From NCBI GenBank assembly GCA_934670175.1, contig CAKUOX010000089.1, positions 1-8,132 on the forward strand: 8,132 bases of DNA, read 5' to 3'. A program made the position numbers and the translations under genes. This document shows positions 1 through 5,587 of this stretch, piece after piece. The stretch's first letter is position 1. Each line of letters starts with the position of its first letter. This DNA comes from an uncultured Clostridia bacterium. GTDB lineage: Bacteria; Bacillota; Clostridia; Christensenellales; Aristaeellaceae. Under the pieces are notes generated by a model. The model made no database searches, was not told the DNA's origin, and saw only the letters and a list, made by a program, of their open reading frames with translations.

Positions 1-55
1 CTTTCGAGGGATGTTCTTGTCTCCTTTTCTGACTTGAAAGATATGTTCAAAAGGA

Positions 56-93
56 TAAGCTGTGACCACATCAAAACAAGGGAGGCCACAGCA
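56..93 (+). promoter_or_regulatory. Leader motif and ribosome binding site of the SprT-like gene
   Basis: TAAGCTGTGAC lies at 56-66 and GGGAGG at 80-85, eight bases before the ATG at 94. The same 11-base motif occurs at 1195-1205 ahead of the gene at 1244, also followed by an A/C-rich stretch and GGGAGG. The ribosome site fixes the start at 94; an in-frame ATG at 34 has no comparable site. No convincing promoter was found in bases 1-55. Confidence 0.6.
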
Positions 94-750
94 ATGCTGA
101 GCGTATCTGAAATCGTAGCCAAGACCGAGGCCATGTTCGACCTTTTCAACAATCACTTCTATAATGACGAGCTTACCCGCCCGGCCATTACCGTATCGCC
201 GGACGGCGGGCGCGGAGCCTACGGCTGGTGCAGCGTATATGAAATCTGGCAGGCCAGCGGCGAGGCGTACCGTGAGATCAATATCTGCGCCGAGTATATC
301 GACCGGCCCATCGGTGAGGTGGCGGCGACGATGCTCTACGAAATGGCGCATCTCTACAACCTTACCCATGAGATCAAGGACGTCAGCAACAACGGATACT
401 ACCACAATAAGAAATTCAAGGAAACTGCTGAGGCCCATGGCCTGTGCATCGAGCACCACGCCACCTATGGCTGGACGATCACGACGCTGACCGAAGAAAC
501 CGCCGCATGGCTGGCCCAGCAGCCCGGCATGGAGGATATAACCGCCAGCCGCAAAGCGGTACTCCAGATCAAAACCAAGGCCGATGATGACGAGGGCGGC
601 GAAACGACCACGACCATCAAAGGCGGGCGCAGCACCAGCAAGAATCGCAGCATCAAGTACGTCTGCCCGCATTGCGGAGCCATTATCCGAGCCACGCGGC
701 AAGTCAACGTGGTATGCGGCGACTGCGACGTACCATTCGAACAGGCATAA
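94..750 (+). CDS. SprT-like zinc-peptidase-fold protein with altered active site
   Basis: This 218-residue protein resembles the SprT-like proteins carried by clostridial prophages and conjugative elements. The N-terminal part (about 5-125) has the pattern of the fold: a helix with HFYNDELTRP (21-30), a strand region with GAYGWCS (41-47), then the metal-site helix and GYYHNKKF (101-108), whose His104 would be the third zinc ligand. The helix reads YEMAH at 82-86, where HExxH is expected, so the first zinc-binding histidine is tyrosine (codon TAC at 337-339). The C-terminus has a zinc ribbon, CPHC (191-194) and CGDC (208-211), as is usual in SprT proteins. A charged, low-complexity linker (about 163-187) joins the two. 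SprT relatives include proteases acting on DNA-protein crosslinks; with this substitution, peptidase activity is doubtful and a DNA-binding or structural role is possible. Family assignment is fairly sure; biological role is unknown. Confidence 0.75.
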   Translation: MLSVSEIVAKTEAMFDLFNNHFYNDELTRPAITVSPDGGRGAYGWCSVYEIWQASGEAYREINICAEYIDRPIGEVAATMLYEMAHLYNLTHEIKDVSNNGYYHNKKFKETAEAHGLCIEHHATYGWTITTLTEETAAWLAQQPGMEDITASRKAVLQIKTKADDDEGGETTTTIKGGRSTSKNRSIKYVCPHCGAIIRATRQVNVVCGDCDVPFEQA

Positions 751-755
751 TTCCG

Positions 756-775
756 ACCCGGCCATAGTGCCGGGT
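756..775. terminator. Hairpin between convergent genes, possible bidirectional terminator
   Basis: ACCCGGC (756-762) and GCCGGGT (769-775) form a perfect 7-bp stem around a 6-base loop, just after the SprT-like stop codon. The stop codon of the convergent gene (775-777) begins in the last base of the stem. The flanks are A/T-rich but there is no real T-run, so termination strength is uncertain. Confidence 0.45.
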
Positions 776-1086
776 TATTCGTCGTGAGATGCTTTTCCGA
801 TCTGCGCCGGCGACTGACTGTCCGGGAGCAAGACAGCCATCATGATCTGCGCGCCCATTCGAAAGCCTGTGATGAAATCCTCCACCATGGACACATTCGC
901 CAGCTGCGCGCTGGCAAGCGCATAATCTCGCAGCAGGGCATGATCCTTCTCCGGAAGTCTTTCATATATCGCTTCCTCAATTTTCGCCACTTCGGCCAGC
1001 GCGCGGGCATATTTGCTCCCGGCCCGGATGGTGCGCTCATCCACCGACAGGTTGCCATGGTAGAGCTCCTCTAAAATTTTTCGCAT
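775..1086 (-). CDS. Small DUF6809-like protein
   Basis: A 103-residue, mostly helical, acidic protein with no signal peptide. It resembles the DUF6809 family of short clostridial proteins, which begin with a KILEELYxGN-like segment (here near residues 3-12), continue through helices rich in Ala, Glu and Leu, and end with a segment like VEDFITGFRMGAQIM. The function of the family is unknown and these proteins often sit in mobile elements. The start is the ATG at 1084-1086, since GGAGG on the minus strand (1095-1099) lies eight bases upstream; a GTG three codons earlier would overlap that site. It is convergent with the SprT-like gene and diverges from the gene at 1244. Confidence 0.65.
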   Translation of the reverse strand: MRKILEELYHGNLSVDERTIRAGSKYARALAEVAKIEEAIYERLPEKDHALLRDYALASAQLANVSMVEDFITGFRMGAQIMMAVLLPDSQSPAQIGKASHDE

Positions 1087-1194
1087 AACCGCCACCTCCG
1101 TCCAGACAGTAGCATAGCTTCATTCTGAAAGGAAGGGTGCAAAAAATCTTTTGAGAAAAGACCAATGTGAGCTTGCTTTTTGACCACCCGTGCG

Positions 1195-1243
1195 TAAGCT
1201 GTGACTCAGCCGCGAGGCACACAACAAATGGGAGGTATTCATC
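1195..1243 (+). promoter_or_regulatory. Leader motif and ribosome binding site of the gene at 1244
   Basis: TAAGCTGTGAC at 1195-1205 repeats exactly the leader motif at 56-66. GGGAGG lies just upstream of the ATG at 1244 and decides the start. The motif-to-start distance is 49 bases here and 38 in the other leader. No confident -35/-10 pair was found in 1100-1194. Confidence 0.55.
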
Positions 1244-1879
1244 ATGGAATGCGGAAAGCTCACAGCGAAACTTCGGGACGCGGTGCCGGTTTGCTTCGTT
1301 GAAAATGGCAAGGAGGTCAAGCGCTTCAAGAATATCGAAATCCCCGACGAAATCAAGAAGCTGCCCTTTCAGGACTTCGAATTCAGCGTACCGGTAACTG
1401 GGGCCATCACTTTCAAGATCATGTTCGAGGAAGGCGTTTTGCCAAAAGTCTGGCCGGAGGCGCGGACGCGCAAAACGCGGAAAGCCAAGCCGGAAGAAGC
1501 ACCCATCCCGGAGAAAATCACAGCCGGGCTTCAGGCGGCATTGGAGCAGGCGGAGACCGAGGGCCAGCCTGTGGCGGAAATCGCCGAAGCAGTTGAACAG
1601 GGTGCAGAGATCACCACTGAGCCAAACGGGCTGGAATTGACCATCACGGCCCACGAGCCGGAAACTATGGAGGCGGCCTTCAATATAACTGGCGAACGCC
1701 GCAAGGCTCTGGTAGAGGCCGTCAAGGCTTTCGTAGACGCGCCTGCTGTGTATCAGAACGCACCCAGCTTCGCCTATGTCATCGGCGACTACACAATCAG
1801 CAAGACTGGCACGGTATCCGGCCCGGCGAACGAGGCGCTCATGGCGGCGCTCAATGCGAAGGGGTTCATCGAAGCATAA
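1244..1879 (+). CDS. Two-part mobile-element protein, C-terminus of 'virulence-related' type
   Basis: A 211-residue soluble protein. Residues 1-75 form a compact domain of alternating strands (FVENGKEVKRFKNIEIPDE, then DFEFSVPVTGAITFKI). A basic stretch (74-83, RTRKTRKAKP) and an Ala/Glu-rich helical linker (about 84-125) follow. Residues 126-211 contain NITGERRKALVEAV (147-160), PSFAYVIGDYTISKTGT (174-190) and a final helix ending in KGFIEA. This C-terminal pattern resembles small proteins in Bacillota phages and integrative elements that databases label 'virulence-related' without evidence of function; it may be a nucleic-acid- or partner-binding module. The label is recalled family knowledge and not secure. 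The gene follows the same leader motif as the SprT-like gene and is the last gene before the tRNA, separated from it by about 90 bases. Confidence 0.6.
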   Translation: MECGKLTAKLRDAVPVCFVENGKEVKRFKNIEIPDEIKKLPFQDFEFSVPVTGAITFKIMFEEGVLPKVWPEARTRKTRKAKPEEAPIPEKITAGLQAALEQAETEGQPVAEIAEAVEQGAEITTEPNGLELTITAHEPETMEAAFNITGERRKALVEAVKAFVDAPAVYQNAPSFAYVIGDYTISKTGTVSGPANEALMAALNAKGFIEA

Positions 1880-1930
1880 TTCAAAACATTTGACAATGAA
1901 CCATCCTTTCAAGCATGGCGGTAGGGTAAG

Positions 1931-1962
1931 AAAAAACCTGGCAAACATTTCTGCCTGCCAGG
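1931..1962 (-). terminator. Intrinsic terminator of the tRNA-Val transcript
   Basis: Read on the minus strand, CCTGGCA (1962-1956) pairs with TGCCAGG (1943-1937) in a perfect 7-bp stem, followed directly by six T (1936-1931). It lies four bases past the encoded CCA end of the tRNA, as expected for a tRNA transcript terminator. Confidence 0.8.
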
Positions 1963-1966
1963 CGCG

Positions 1967-2042
1967 TGGTGGTCGCAACAGGACTCGAACCTGTGACCCC
2001 ATCGATGTGAACGATGTGCTCTACCAACTGAGCCATGCGACC
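1967..2042 (-). tRNA. tRNA-Val (anticodon CAC), CCA end encoded
   Basis: The minus strand folds into a standard 76-base cloverleaf: acceptor stem GGTCGCA/TGCGACC, D stem GCTC/GAGC with loop AGTTGGTA, anticodon stem CATCG/CGATG with loop TTCACAT, and T stem ACAGG/CCTGT with loop TTCGAGT. The anticodon CAC reads the valine codon GTG. Discriminator A and the 3' CCA are encoded. All stems pair without mismatch, so the gene appears functional. The terminator is adjacent. The only promoter seen is about 200 bases upstream, beyond a decayed tRNA copy. Confidence 0.95.
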
Positions 2043-2192
2043 ATAATGGAATTAGGAGAACCGATTGGCAATTTTCATTGCCGGGCGGTCGACCGATTCT
2101 TCCGAAGGAAGATGAGGGAGACCGCGAAATTTTGTCGATCCGGAAGCCGATCCGGGGAGGGCGCTGGTCGTTATGTACATCAGCCAGTATGG
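2043..2192 (-). other. Hairpin-rich spacer between tRNA remnant and tRNA-Val
   Basis: No gene is seen in this 150-base spacer, which should be transcribed with the tRNA. It carries a 6-bp hairpin with a 4-base loop (GGCAAT 2067-2072, ATTGCC 2077-2082), a 10-base palindrome (CGGTCGACCG, 2086-2095) and another 6-bp hairpin (TCTTCC 2098-2103, GGAAGA 2107-2112). It also has two direct repeats: CGATCCGG (2136-2143, 2148-2155) and ACCGATT (2060-2066, 2092-2098). Confidence 0.5.
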
Positions 2193-2216
2193 TCTACCAA
2201 CTGAACCATGCGACCA
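2193..2216 (-). pseudogene. Decayed 5' fragment of a second tRNA-Val
   Basis: On the plus strand, 2193-2218 matches 2020-2045 of the intact tRNA-Val and its flank at 25 of 26 positions (difference: A2205 versus G2032). It covers the acceptor 5' strand, the D loop and most of the D stem. The match stops before the anticodon stem, and no anticodon or T arm follows. It starts about 20 bases downstream of the expected start of transcription from the promoter at 2243-2271, so it probably marks the first copy of a former tandem tRNA-Val pair. Confidence 0.75.
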
Positions 2217-2242
2217 TATTCAGTTCCCCTATCGACTTGTCT

Positions 2243-2271
2243 ATTATATATCATGTTCCGACATTTGTCAA
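2243..2271 (-). promoter_or_regulatory. Perfect-consensus promoter for tRNA-Val
   Basis: On the minus strand, TTGACA (2271-2266) and TATAAT (2248-2243) are both exact sigma-A consensus boxes with the ideal 17-base spacing. A 7-base A-tract lies just upstream of the -35 (plus-strand T-run at 2276-2282) and may act as an UP element. The strength fits a stable-RNA promoter. Confidence 0.85.
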
Positions 2272-2295
2272 CCCCTTTTTTTCTCAAAACGGATA

Positions 2296-2351
2296 TGCTA
2301 TAATTGTTGCCGAAAAAAGCCGTCGGCTTAATTCAGTTTGGAGGATGAAGC
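2296..2351 (+). promoter_or_regulatory. Extended -10 promoter, dyad and ribosome site of the hydrogenase gene
   Basis: TGC followed by TATAAT (2299-2304) makes an extended -10 element; the -35 region is only a T-tract (2276-2282), which such promoters tolerate. The dyad AAGCCGTCGGCTT (2317-2329) follows at about +7 to +19, where a repressor or an mRNA hairpin could act. GGAGG at 2340-2344 lies seven bases before the ATG. The region is back to back with the tRNA promoter. Confidence 0.6.
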
Positions 2352-3794
2352 ATGCAGTTTTTTGATACCGATGTTCAACTACTAAAGAATCGCGTACTGA
2401 CCGAGGTGGCACGTCTGGCCTATGAAGACGCGCTGACGCCTCAGAACATCATGGACATTCCGTCCAAGCTGATTCCAGACGGCAGCGTACCCACGATGCG
2501 CTGCTGCATTTACAAGGAGCGCGCCATTTTGCAGGATCGCGTGAAGCTGGCGCTGGGCGGAGATCCGAACGACAAGAATATTGTCGAGGTTCTGCCCATC
2601 GCGTGCGACGAATGCCCGGTGGAGGGCATACTGGTGACGCAGGCGTGCCGTGGCTGTATCGCGCACCGCTGTCAGAACGCCTGCCCGCGCGGCGCCATTT
2701 CCATCGTCAACCGCCATGCGCACATCGACAAGAGCAAATGCGTGGAATGCGGCAAATGCGCGCAGGCCTGCTCCTATTCGGCCATCATCCGCCAGGTACG
2801 TCCCTGCATCAGCGCCTGTAAGCTGAAATCCATCTCCATTGACAGCGAGACCCGCAAGGCGCGCATTGATGAAGAAAAGTGCGTTTCCTGCGGCGCGTGC
2901 GTTTATCAGTGCCCGTTCGGCGCGATTTCCGATAAATCGGACATCGTGCAGGCCGTGCAGATTCTCAAGAATTCCGAGGGCAACAAAAAATACCGCACCT
3001 ATGCGGTCATCGCGCCGTCCGTGGCGGGGCAGTATGCGGAATACGACGTGCATCAGGTCATGGGCGGCATCCGCGCGCTCGGCTTCCATTATCTGGTAGA
3101 GGCCGCCTGGGGCGCGGACTTCGTAGCCGAGGCCGAGGCGCGCGAGCTGGCGGAAAAGAAATTCCTGACCTCATCCTGCTGCCCGGCGTTCGTATCGCTG
3201 ATTAAAAAGAAGCATCCGAAGCTCGTAGGCAACATTTCGCACAATCTCTCCCCCATGGCGCACATGGCCATGCTGCTGAAAAAGCGCGACCCAAACGGCA
3301 AGATCATCTTCATCGGCCCCTGCATCGCCAAAAAGGGCGAGGTAAAAACGACCGAGGCCGCGAAGTATGTGGACTGTGCGATCACCTTTGAAGAAATGCA
3401 GGCGCTGTTCACCGCGCGCGGCATCGATTTGGGCAAGGTGGAGCCGGTAGTTTTGGATCGTTCCAGCTATTACGGGCGCGGCTTCGCCAGCTGCGGCGGC
3501 CTTTCCGGCGCAGTGAGTCAGGCGCTGAGCGAGCTCGGCATTCCGGAAACGGAGTTCAAGCTGAACGCCATACAGTGCAGCGGACTCTTTGAGTGCAACG
3601 CCGCGCTGACCCGCGCCGAAAACGGCAAGCTGCCCGAAAATTTCATCGAAGGCATGGCCTGCGAGAGCGGCTGCATCGGCGGCCCGGCCTGCCTGAGCCA
3701 CGGCGCGCGCAACCGCGTACAGTTCGACAAATATAAAAAGCAGGGCGCCGGCCGCAGCATTTCCGATTCCATCAGCGACTTTGAAAACGACTGA
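2352..3794 (+). CDS. [FeFe] hydrogenase, group B type
   Basis: A 480-residue iron-sulfur hydrogenase catalysing reversible H2 formation, presumably with ferredoxin, in the cytoplasm (no signal peptide or membrane segment). The N-terminal 190 residues hold 18 cysteines: CDEC (85-88); a CX2CX4CX3CP cluster site (99-111); two ferredoxin [4Fe-4S] motifs CVECGKCAQAC (130-140) and CVSCGACVYQC (177-187) followed by PFGAI; and an extra CISAC (152-156) between them. The H-cluster domain shows the three hallmark motifs: L1 TSSCCPAF (273-280), L2 PCIAKK (323-328) and L3 MACESGCIGG (435-444). Proposed H-cluster cysteines are 277, 324, 437 and 441, with Cys276 in the proton-relay position. The layout and the Phe in place of the L1 Trp of group A enzymes point to group B, whose role in cells is poorly known. 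Maturation genes hydE, hydF and hydG are not in the window and must be elsewhere. The gene is monocistronic. Confidence 0.9.
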   Translation: MQFFDTDVQLLKNRVLTEVARLAYEDALTPQNIMDIPSKLIPDGSVPTMRCCIYKERAILQDRVKLALGGDPNDKNIVEVLPIACDECPVEGILVTQACRGCIAHRCQNACPRGAISIVNRHAHIDKSKCVECGKCAQACSYSAIIRQVRPCISACKLKSISIDSETRKARIDEEKCVSCGACVYQCPFGAISDKSDIVQAVQILKNSEGNKKYRTYAVIAPSVAGQYAEYDVHQVMGGIRALGFHYLVEAAWGADFVAEAEARELAEKKFLTSSCCPAFVSLIKKKHPKLVGNISHNLSPMAHMAMLLKKRDPNGKIIFIGPCIAKKGEVKTTEAAKYVDCAITFEEMQALFTARGIDLGKVEPVVLDRSSYYGRGFASCGGLSGAVSQALSELGIPETEFKLNAIQCSGLFECNAALTRAENGKLPENFIEGMACESGCIGGPACLSHGARNRVQFDKYKKQGAGRSISDSISDFEND

Positions 3795-3803
3795 CCTTCC
3801 CCA

Positions 3804-3842
3804 CCGCGCCGCTTCCAGTCACGAGAAGCGGCGCGGCTTTTT
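3804..3842 (+). terminator. Strong intrinsic terminator of the hydrogenase gene
   Basis: CCGCGCCGCTTC (3804-3815) pairs perfectly with GAAGCGGCGCGG (3825-3836) over 12 bp with a 9-base loop, followed by C and five T (3838-3842). It begins ten bases after the hydrogenase stop. The stem could also slow transcription arriving from the convergent SirTM gene, though there is no T-run on that side. Confidence 0.9.
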
Positions 3843-3923
3843 GAAGTGCAGACTTTAATAAAAACCAGAGCCCTTGCGGGTCAGCGCAGCCCAATAACGG
3901 CCGCCTCCCCTGCGAAGCAGAGA

Positions 3924-4796
3924 TCAGCCGTTCAACCGAGCGAGCGTCTCCCCTATGTCGCCATCGATGCAGATCGACCGCTCCGCAATCGCCTGCGGGC
4001 ACTCCGCCTGGCCGCGGTTGACGCAGGCATACACGGCGCGCGGGTTTTCGGCGGTCATGCGCCAGAAGGGATACTTGATGATGCCCGGGGTGTTATAGCC
4101 CACGCCCAGTTCGAGAAAGAGTATTTTTTGCCTGCCGCGGGTGCGCAGAAAGTTTTCATACCGTTCAGCGGCGGCATGCCAGCCTTCGTCCTCGACGAAT
4201 TTATCGTCCGAACGCAGGTTCATGGTCATGGGCTTTCCGCAATGCAGGCAAACGGGAATCAGCTCGGTCGGGATGCGCATACCCGCCTGCCGCTTCACCA
4301 TTTCGCGAACGAGCATTTCATTGTCCCACGTTTCCTGACAGCAGGGCGTGCTGCATTGGAACAGGCCGTAATCCCCCTGCGTATAAAACAGGCGCTTCTT
4401 ATCGAAGCCCGCCTTCTGGAAGCAGTGATCCACGTTTGTGGTGACCACGAAATGATCTTTGCCCTGAATCAACCTCAAAAGATCGCCGTACACCGGCTTC
4501 GGCGCATCCTGATAACGGTTTACGAGGATATAGCGGCTCCAGTACGCCCAGTATTCCTCCTGCGACGGATATGGGAAAAAGCCGCCGGTGTACATGTCCG
4601 AAAAGCCGTACTTCGCGCCAAAATCGGAGAAATACCGCTCAAATCGAGCGCCGGAATAGGCAAATCCCGCCGATGCGGACAGACCGGCACCCGCGCCGAT
4701 CATCACCGCGTCCGCACGCTCAAGCGCCGTGCGCAGGCGCTCGATCTCCGCCGAGCAATCGGGCGTAGATCGCTTTGTCACAGTCCTTGAACACAT
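3924..4796 (-). CDS. SirTM-type (class M) sirtuin, protein ADP-ribosyltransferase
   Basis: A 290-residue sirtuin-fold protein of the macrodomain-linked class M (SirTM), which transfers ADP-ribose from NAD+ to a target protein; in Staphylococcus and Streptococcus the target is lipoylated GcvH-L. Visible motifs: NAD-binding GAGAGLSASAG (34-44), TTNVDH (119-124) where deacetylase sirtuins have TQNxD, and TQGDYG (139-144), where Gln140 stands in place of the catalytic His of deacetylases, as in other SirTMs. Cysteines 148, 152/153, 183 and 186 form the zinc site, and ELGVGYNTPGIIKYPFW (229-245) is a late NAD-site segment. The only in-frame ATG before the NAD motif is at 4796, giving a 77-base overlap with the macrodomain gene; a GTG at 4781 is the alternative, and neither has ideal ribosome-site spacing. 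Translation is probably coupled to the upstream gene. The stop faces the hydrogenase gene; no clear terminator follows. Confidence 0.88.
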   Translation of the reverse strand: MCSRTVTKRSTPDCSAEIERLRTALERADAVMIGAGAGLSASAGFAYSGARFERYFSDFGAKYGFSDMYTGGFFPYPSQEEYWAYWSRYILVNRYQDAPKPVYGDLLRLIQGKDHFVVTTNVDHCFQKAGFDKKRLFYTQGDYGLFQCSTPCCQETWDNEMLVREMVKRQAGMRIPTELIPVCLHCGKPMTMNLRSDDKFVEDEGWHAAAERYENFLRTRGRQKILFLELGVGYNTPGIIKYPFWRMTAENPRAVYACVNRGQAECPQAIAERSICIDGDIGETLARLNG

Positions 4797-5520
4797 TGAA
4801 GATCACTTTCCTTATGCTGGTTGGTCGCTGCATGAAATCCCTGACCGTCGCCACGGCGATCTCCGCCGCCGGCAGGTTTGGGAAATGGAATTCGCCGGTG
4901 GAAATACAGCAGAACGCTATGCTTTCGAGCCTGTTTTTCGCCGCCAGCTCCAAACAGGAACGATAGCAGGCGGCCAGCATTTCCCTATCGCGCGCCGTCA
5001 CACGCCCCTCAACGATCGGGCCGACGGTATGCAGTACATACCTGGACGGCAAATTGAATGCCGGCGTGATCTTCGCCTGCCCCGTCGGCTCCGCATCGCC
5101 CTGCGCGCGCATGATCTCTTCGCAGGCCAGCCGCAGCTGCACGCCAGCGAAGGTATGAATGGCGTTGTCGATGCAGTCGTGGTTCGGACAGAAGCAGCCC
5201 AGCAGCGCACTGTTTGCGGCATTCACGATGGCATCGCAGCGAAGCGTCGTGATGTCGCCCTGCCACAATGCGAAGCCCTCCGCCGTATAGGGCAGCGCGT
5301 CGCCATCGGTCACGCCCTTTTCGACGATGGCCGCGCGCAGGTACGCATCCTGCATGCTCAAAAATCCATCCGCTGCGGGCATGGGCGGGCGCAGATTCAG
5401 CAGCGCGCGCAGCAGTCTTTTCTGCGCAGCGACGTCGACAGGTACGCTCAGCGACCGGTATTCCGCGCGTTCGTCCAGCAGCGCCCGAATCAGGCGGCGC
5501 CTGCGTTCATTCTGATCCAT
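4720..5520 (-). CDS. Zinc-dependent macrodomain protein-ADP-ribose hydrolase
   Basis: A 266-residue macrodomain of the SirTM-linked zinc subclass, which removes ADP-ribose from proteins modified by the partner sirtuin. Residues 1-80 form the helical N-terminal extension typical of this subclass. The macrodomain shows GDI (88-90), IVNAANSALLGC (98-109), the zinc/catalytic segment CFCPNHDCID (109-118), FAGVQLR (124-130), YVLHTVGP (161-168) and ISTGEFHFPN (206-215). The start is the ATG at 5518-5520, with GGAGG (5528-5532) seven bases upstream; the open frame continues further upstream without another good start. It lies 67 bases downstream of the oxidoreductase gene with no terminator between, and overlaps the SirTM gene, so the eraser is made before the writer on one transcript. 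The specific chemistry is inferred from the family. Confidence 0.88.
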   Translation of the reverse strand: MDQNERRRRLIRALLDERAEYRSLSVPVDVAAQKRLLRALLNLRPPMPAADGFLSMQDAYLRAAIVEKGVTDGDALPYTAEGFALWQGDITTLRCDAIVNAANSALLGCFCPNHDCIDNAIHTFAGVQLRLACEEIMRAQGDAEPTGQAKITPAFNLPSRYVLHTVGPIVEGRVTARDREMLAACYRSCLELAAKNRLESIAFCCISTGEFHFPNLPAAEIAVATVRDFMQRPTSIRKVIFNVFKDCDKAIYARLLGGDRAPAHGA

Positions 5521-5587
5521 CGATACTCCTCCCCTCCAAGCCGTCTGTCCGAAGCGCTGCATGAACGGCGGACGCTTCTGTAAAGCC

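Noticed and set aside
34..93. N-terminal extension of the SprT-like protein starting at ATG 34
   Set aside because: No ribosome site precedes 34, while GGGAGG stands eight bases before the ATG at 94, and the extra 20 residues do not resemble the family.
1037..2002. Long minus-strand frame opposite the gene at 1244
   Set aside because: It is the mirror of a real gene, runs through the tRNA terminator into the tRNA, and shows no recognisable domain or ribosome site.
2043..2192. CRISPR-like array in the tRNA spacer
   Set aside because: Repeats are 7-8 bases, irregularly spaced and only two copies each, with no cas genes nearby.
2382..3089. Minus-strand frame opposite the hydrogenase N-terminus
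   Set aside because: Its composition (Ala, Arg, His-rich) is typical of a shadow frame in GC-rich DNA, and the hydrogenase frame is certain.
3860..3900. Terminator after the SirTM gene (minus-strand CCC-GCAA-GGG followed by CTCTGGTTTTT)
   Set aside because: Only three G-C pairs form next to the loop, and the pairing does not extend to the T-run.
4729..5583. Plus-strand frames opposite the SirTM, macrodomain and oxidoreductase genes
   Set aside because: The minus-strand frames carry clear family motifs and ribosome sites; the plus-strand frames have none.
5521..5587. Terminator between the oxidoreductase and macrodomain genes (GAAGCG/CGCTTC)
   Set aside because: The six-base arms are separated by a long loop and there is no T-run, so read-through is more likely.
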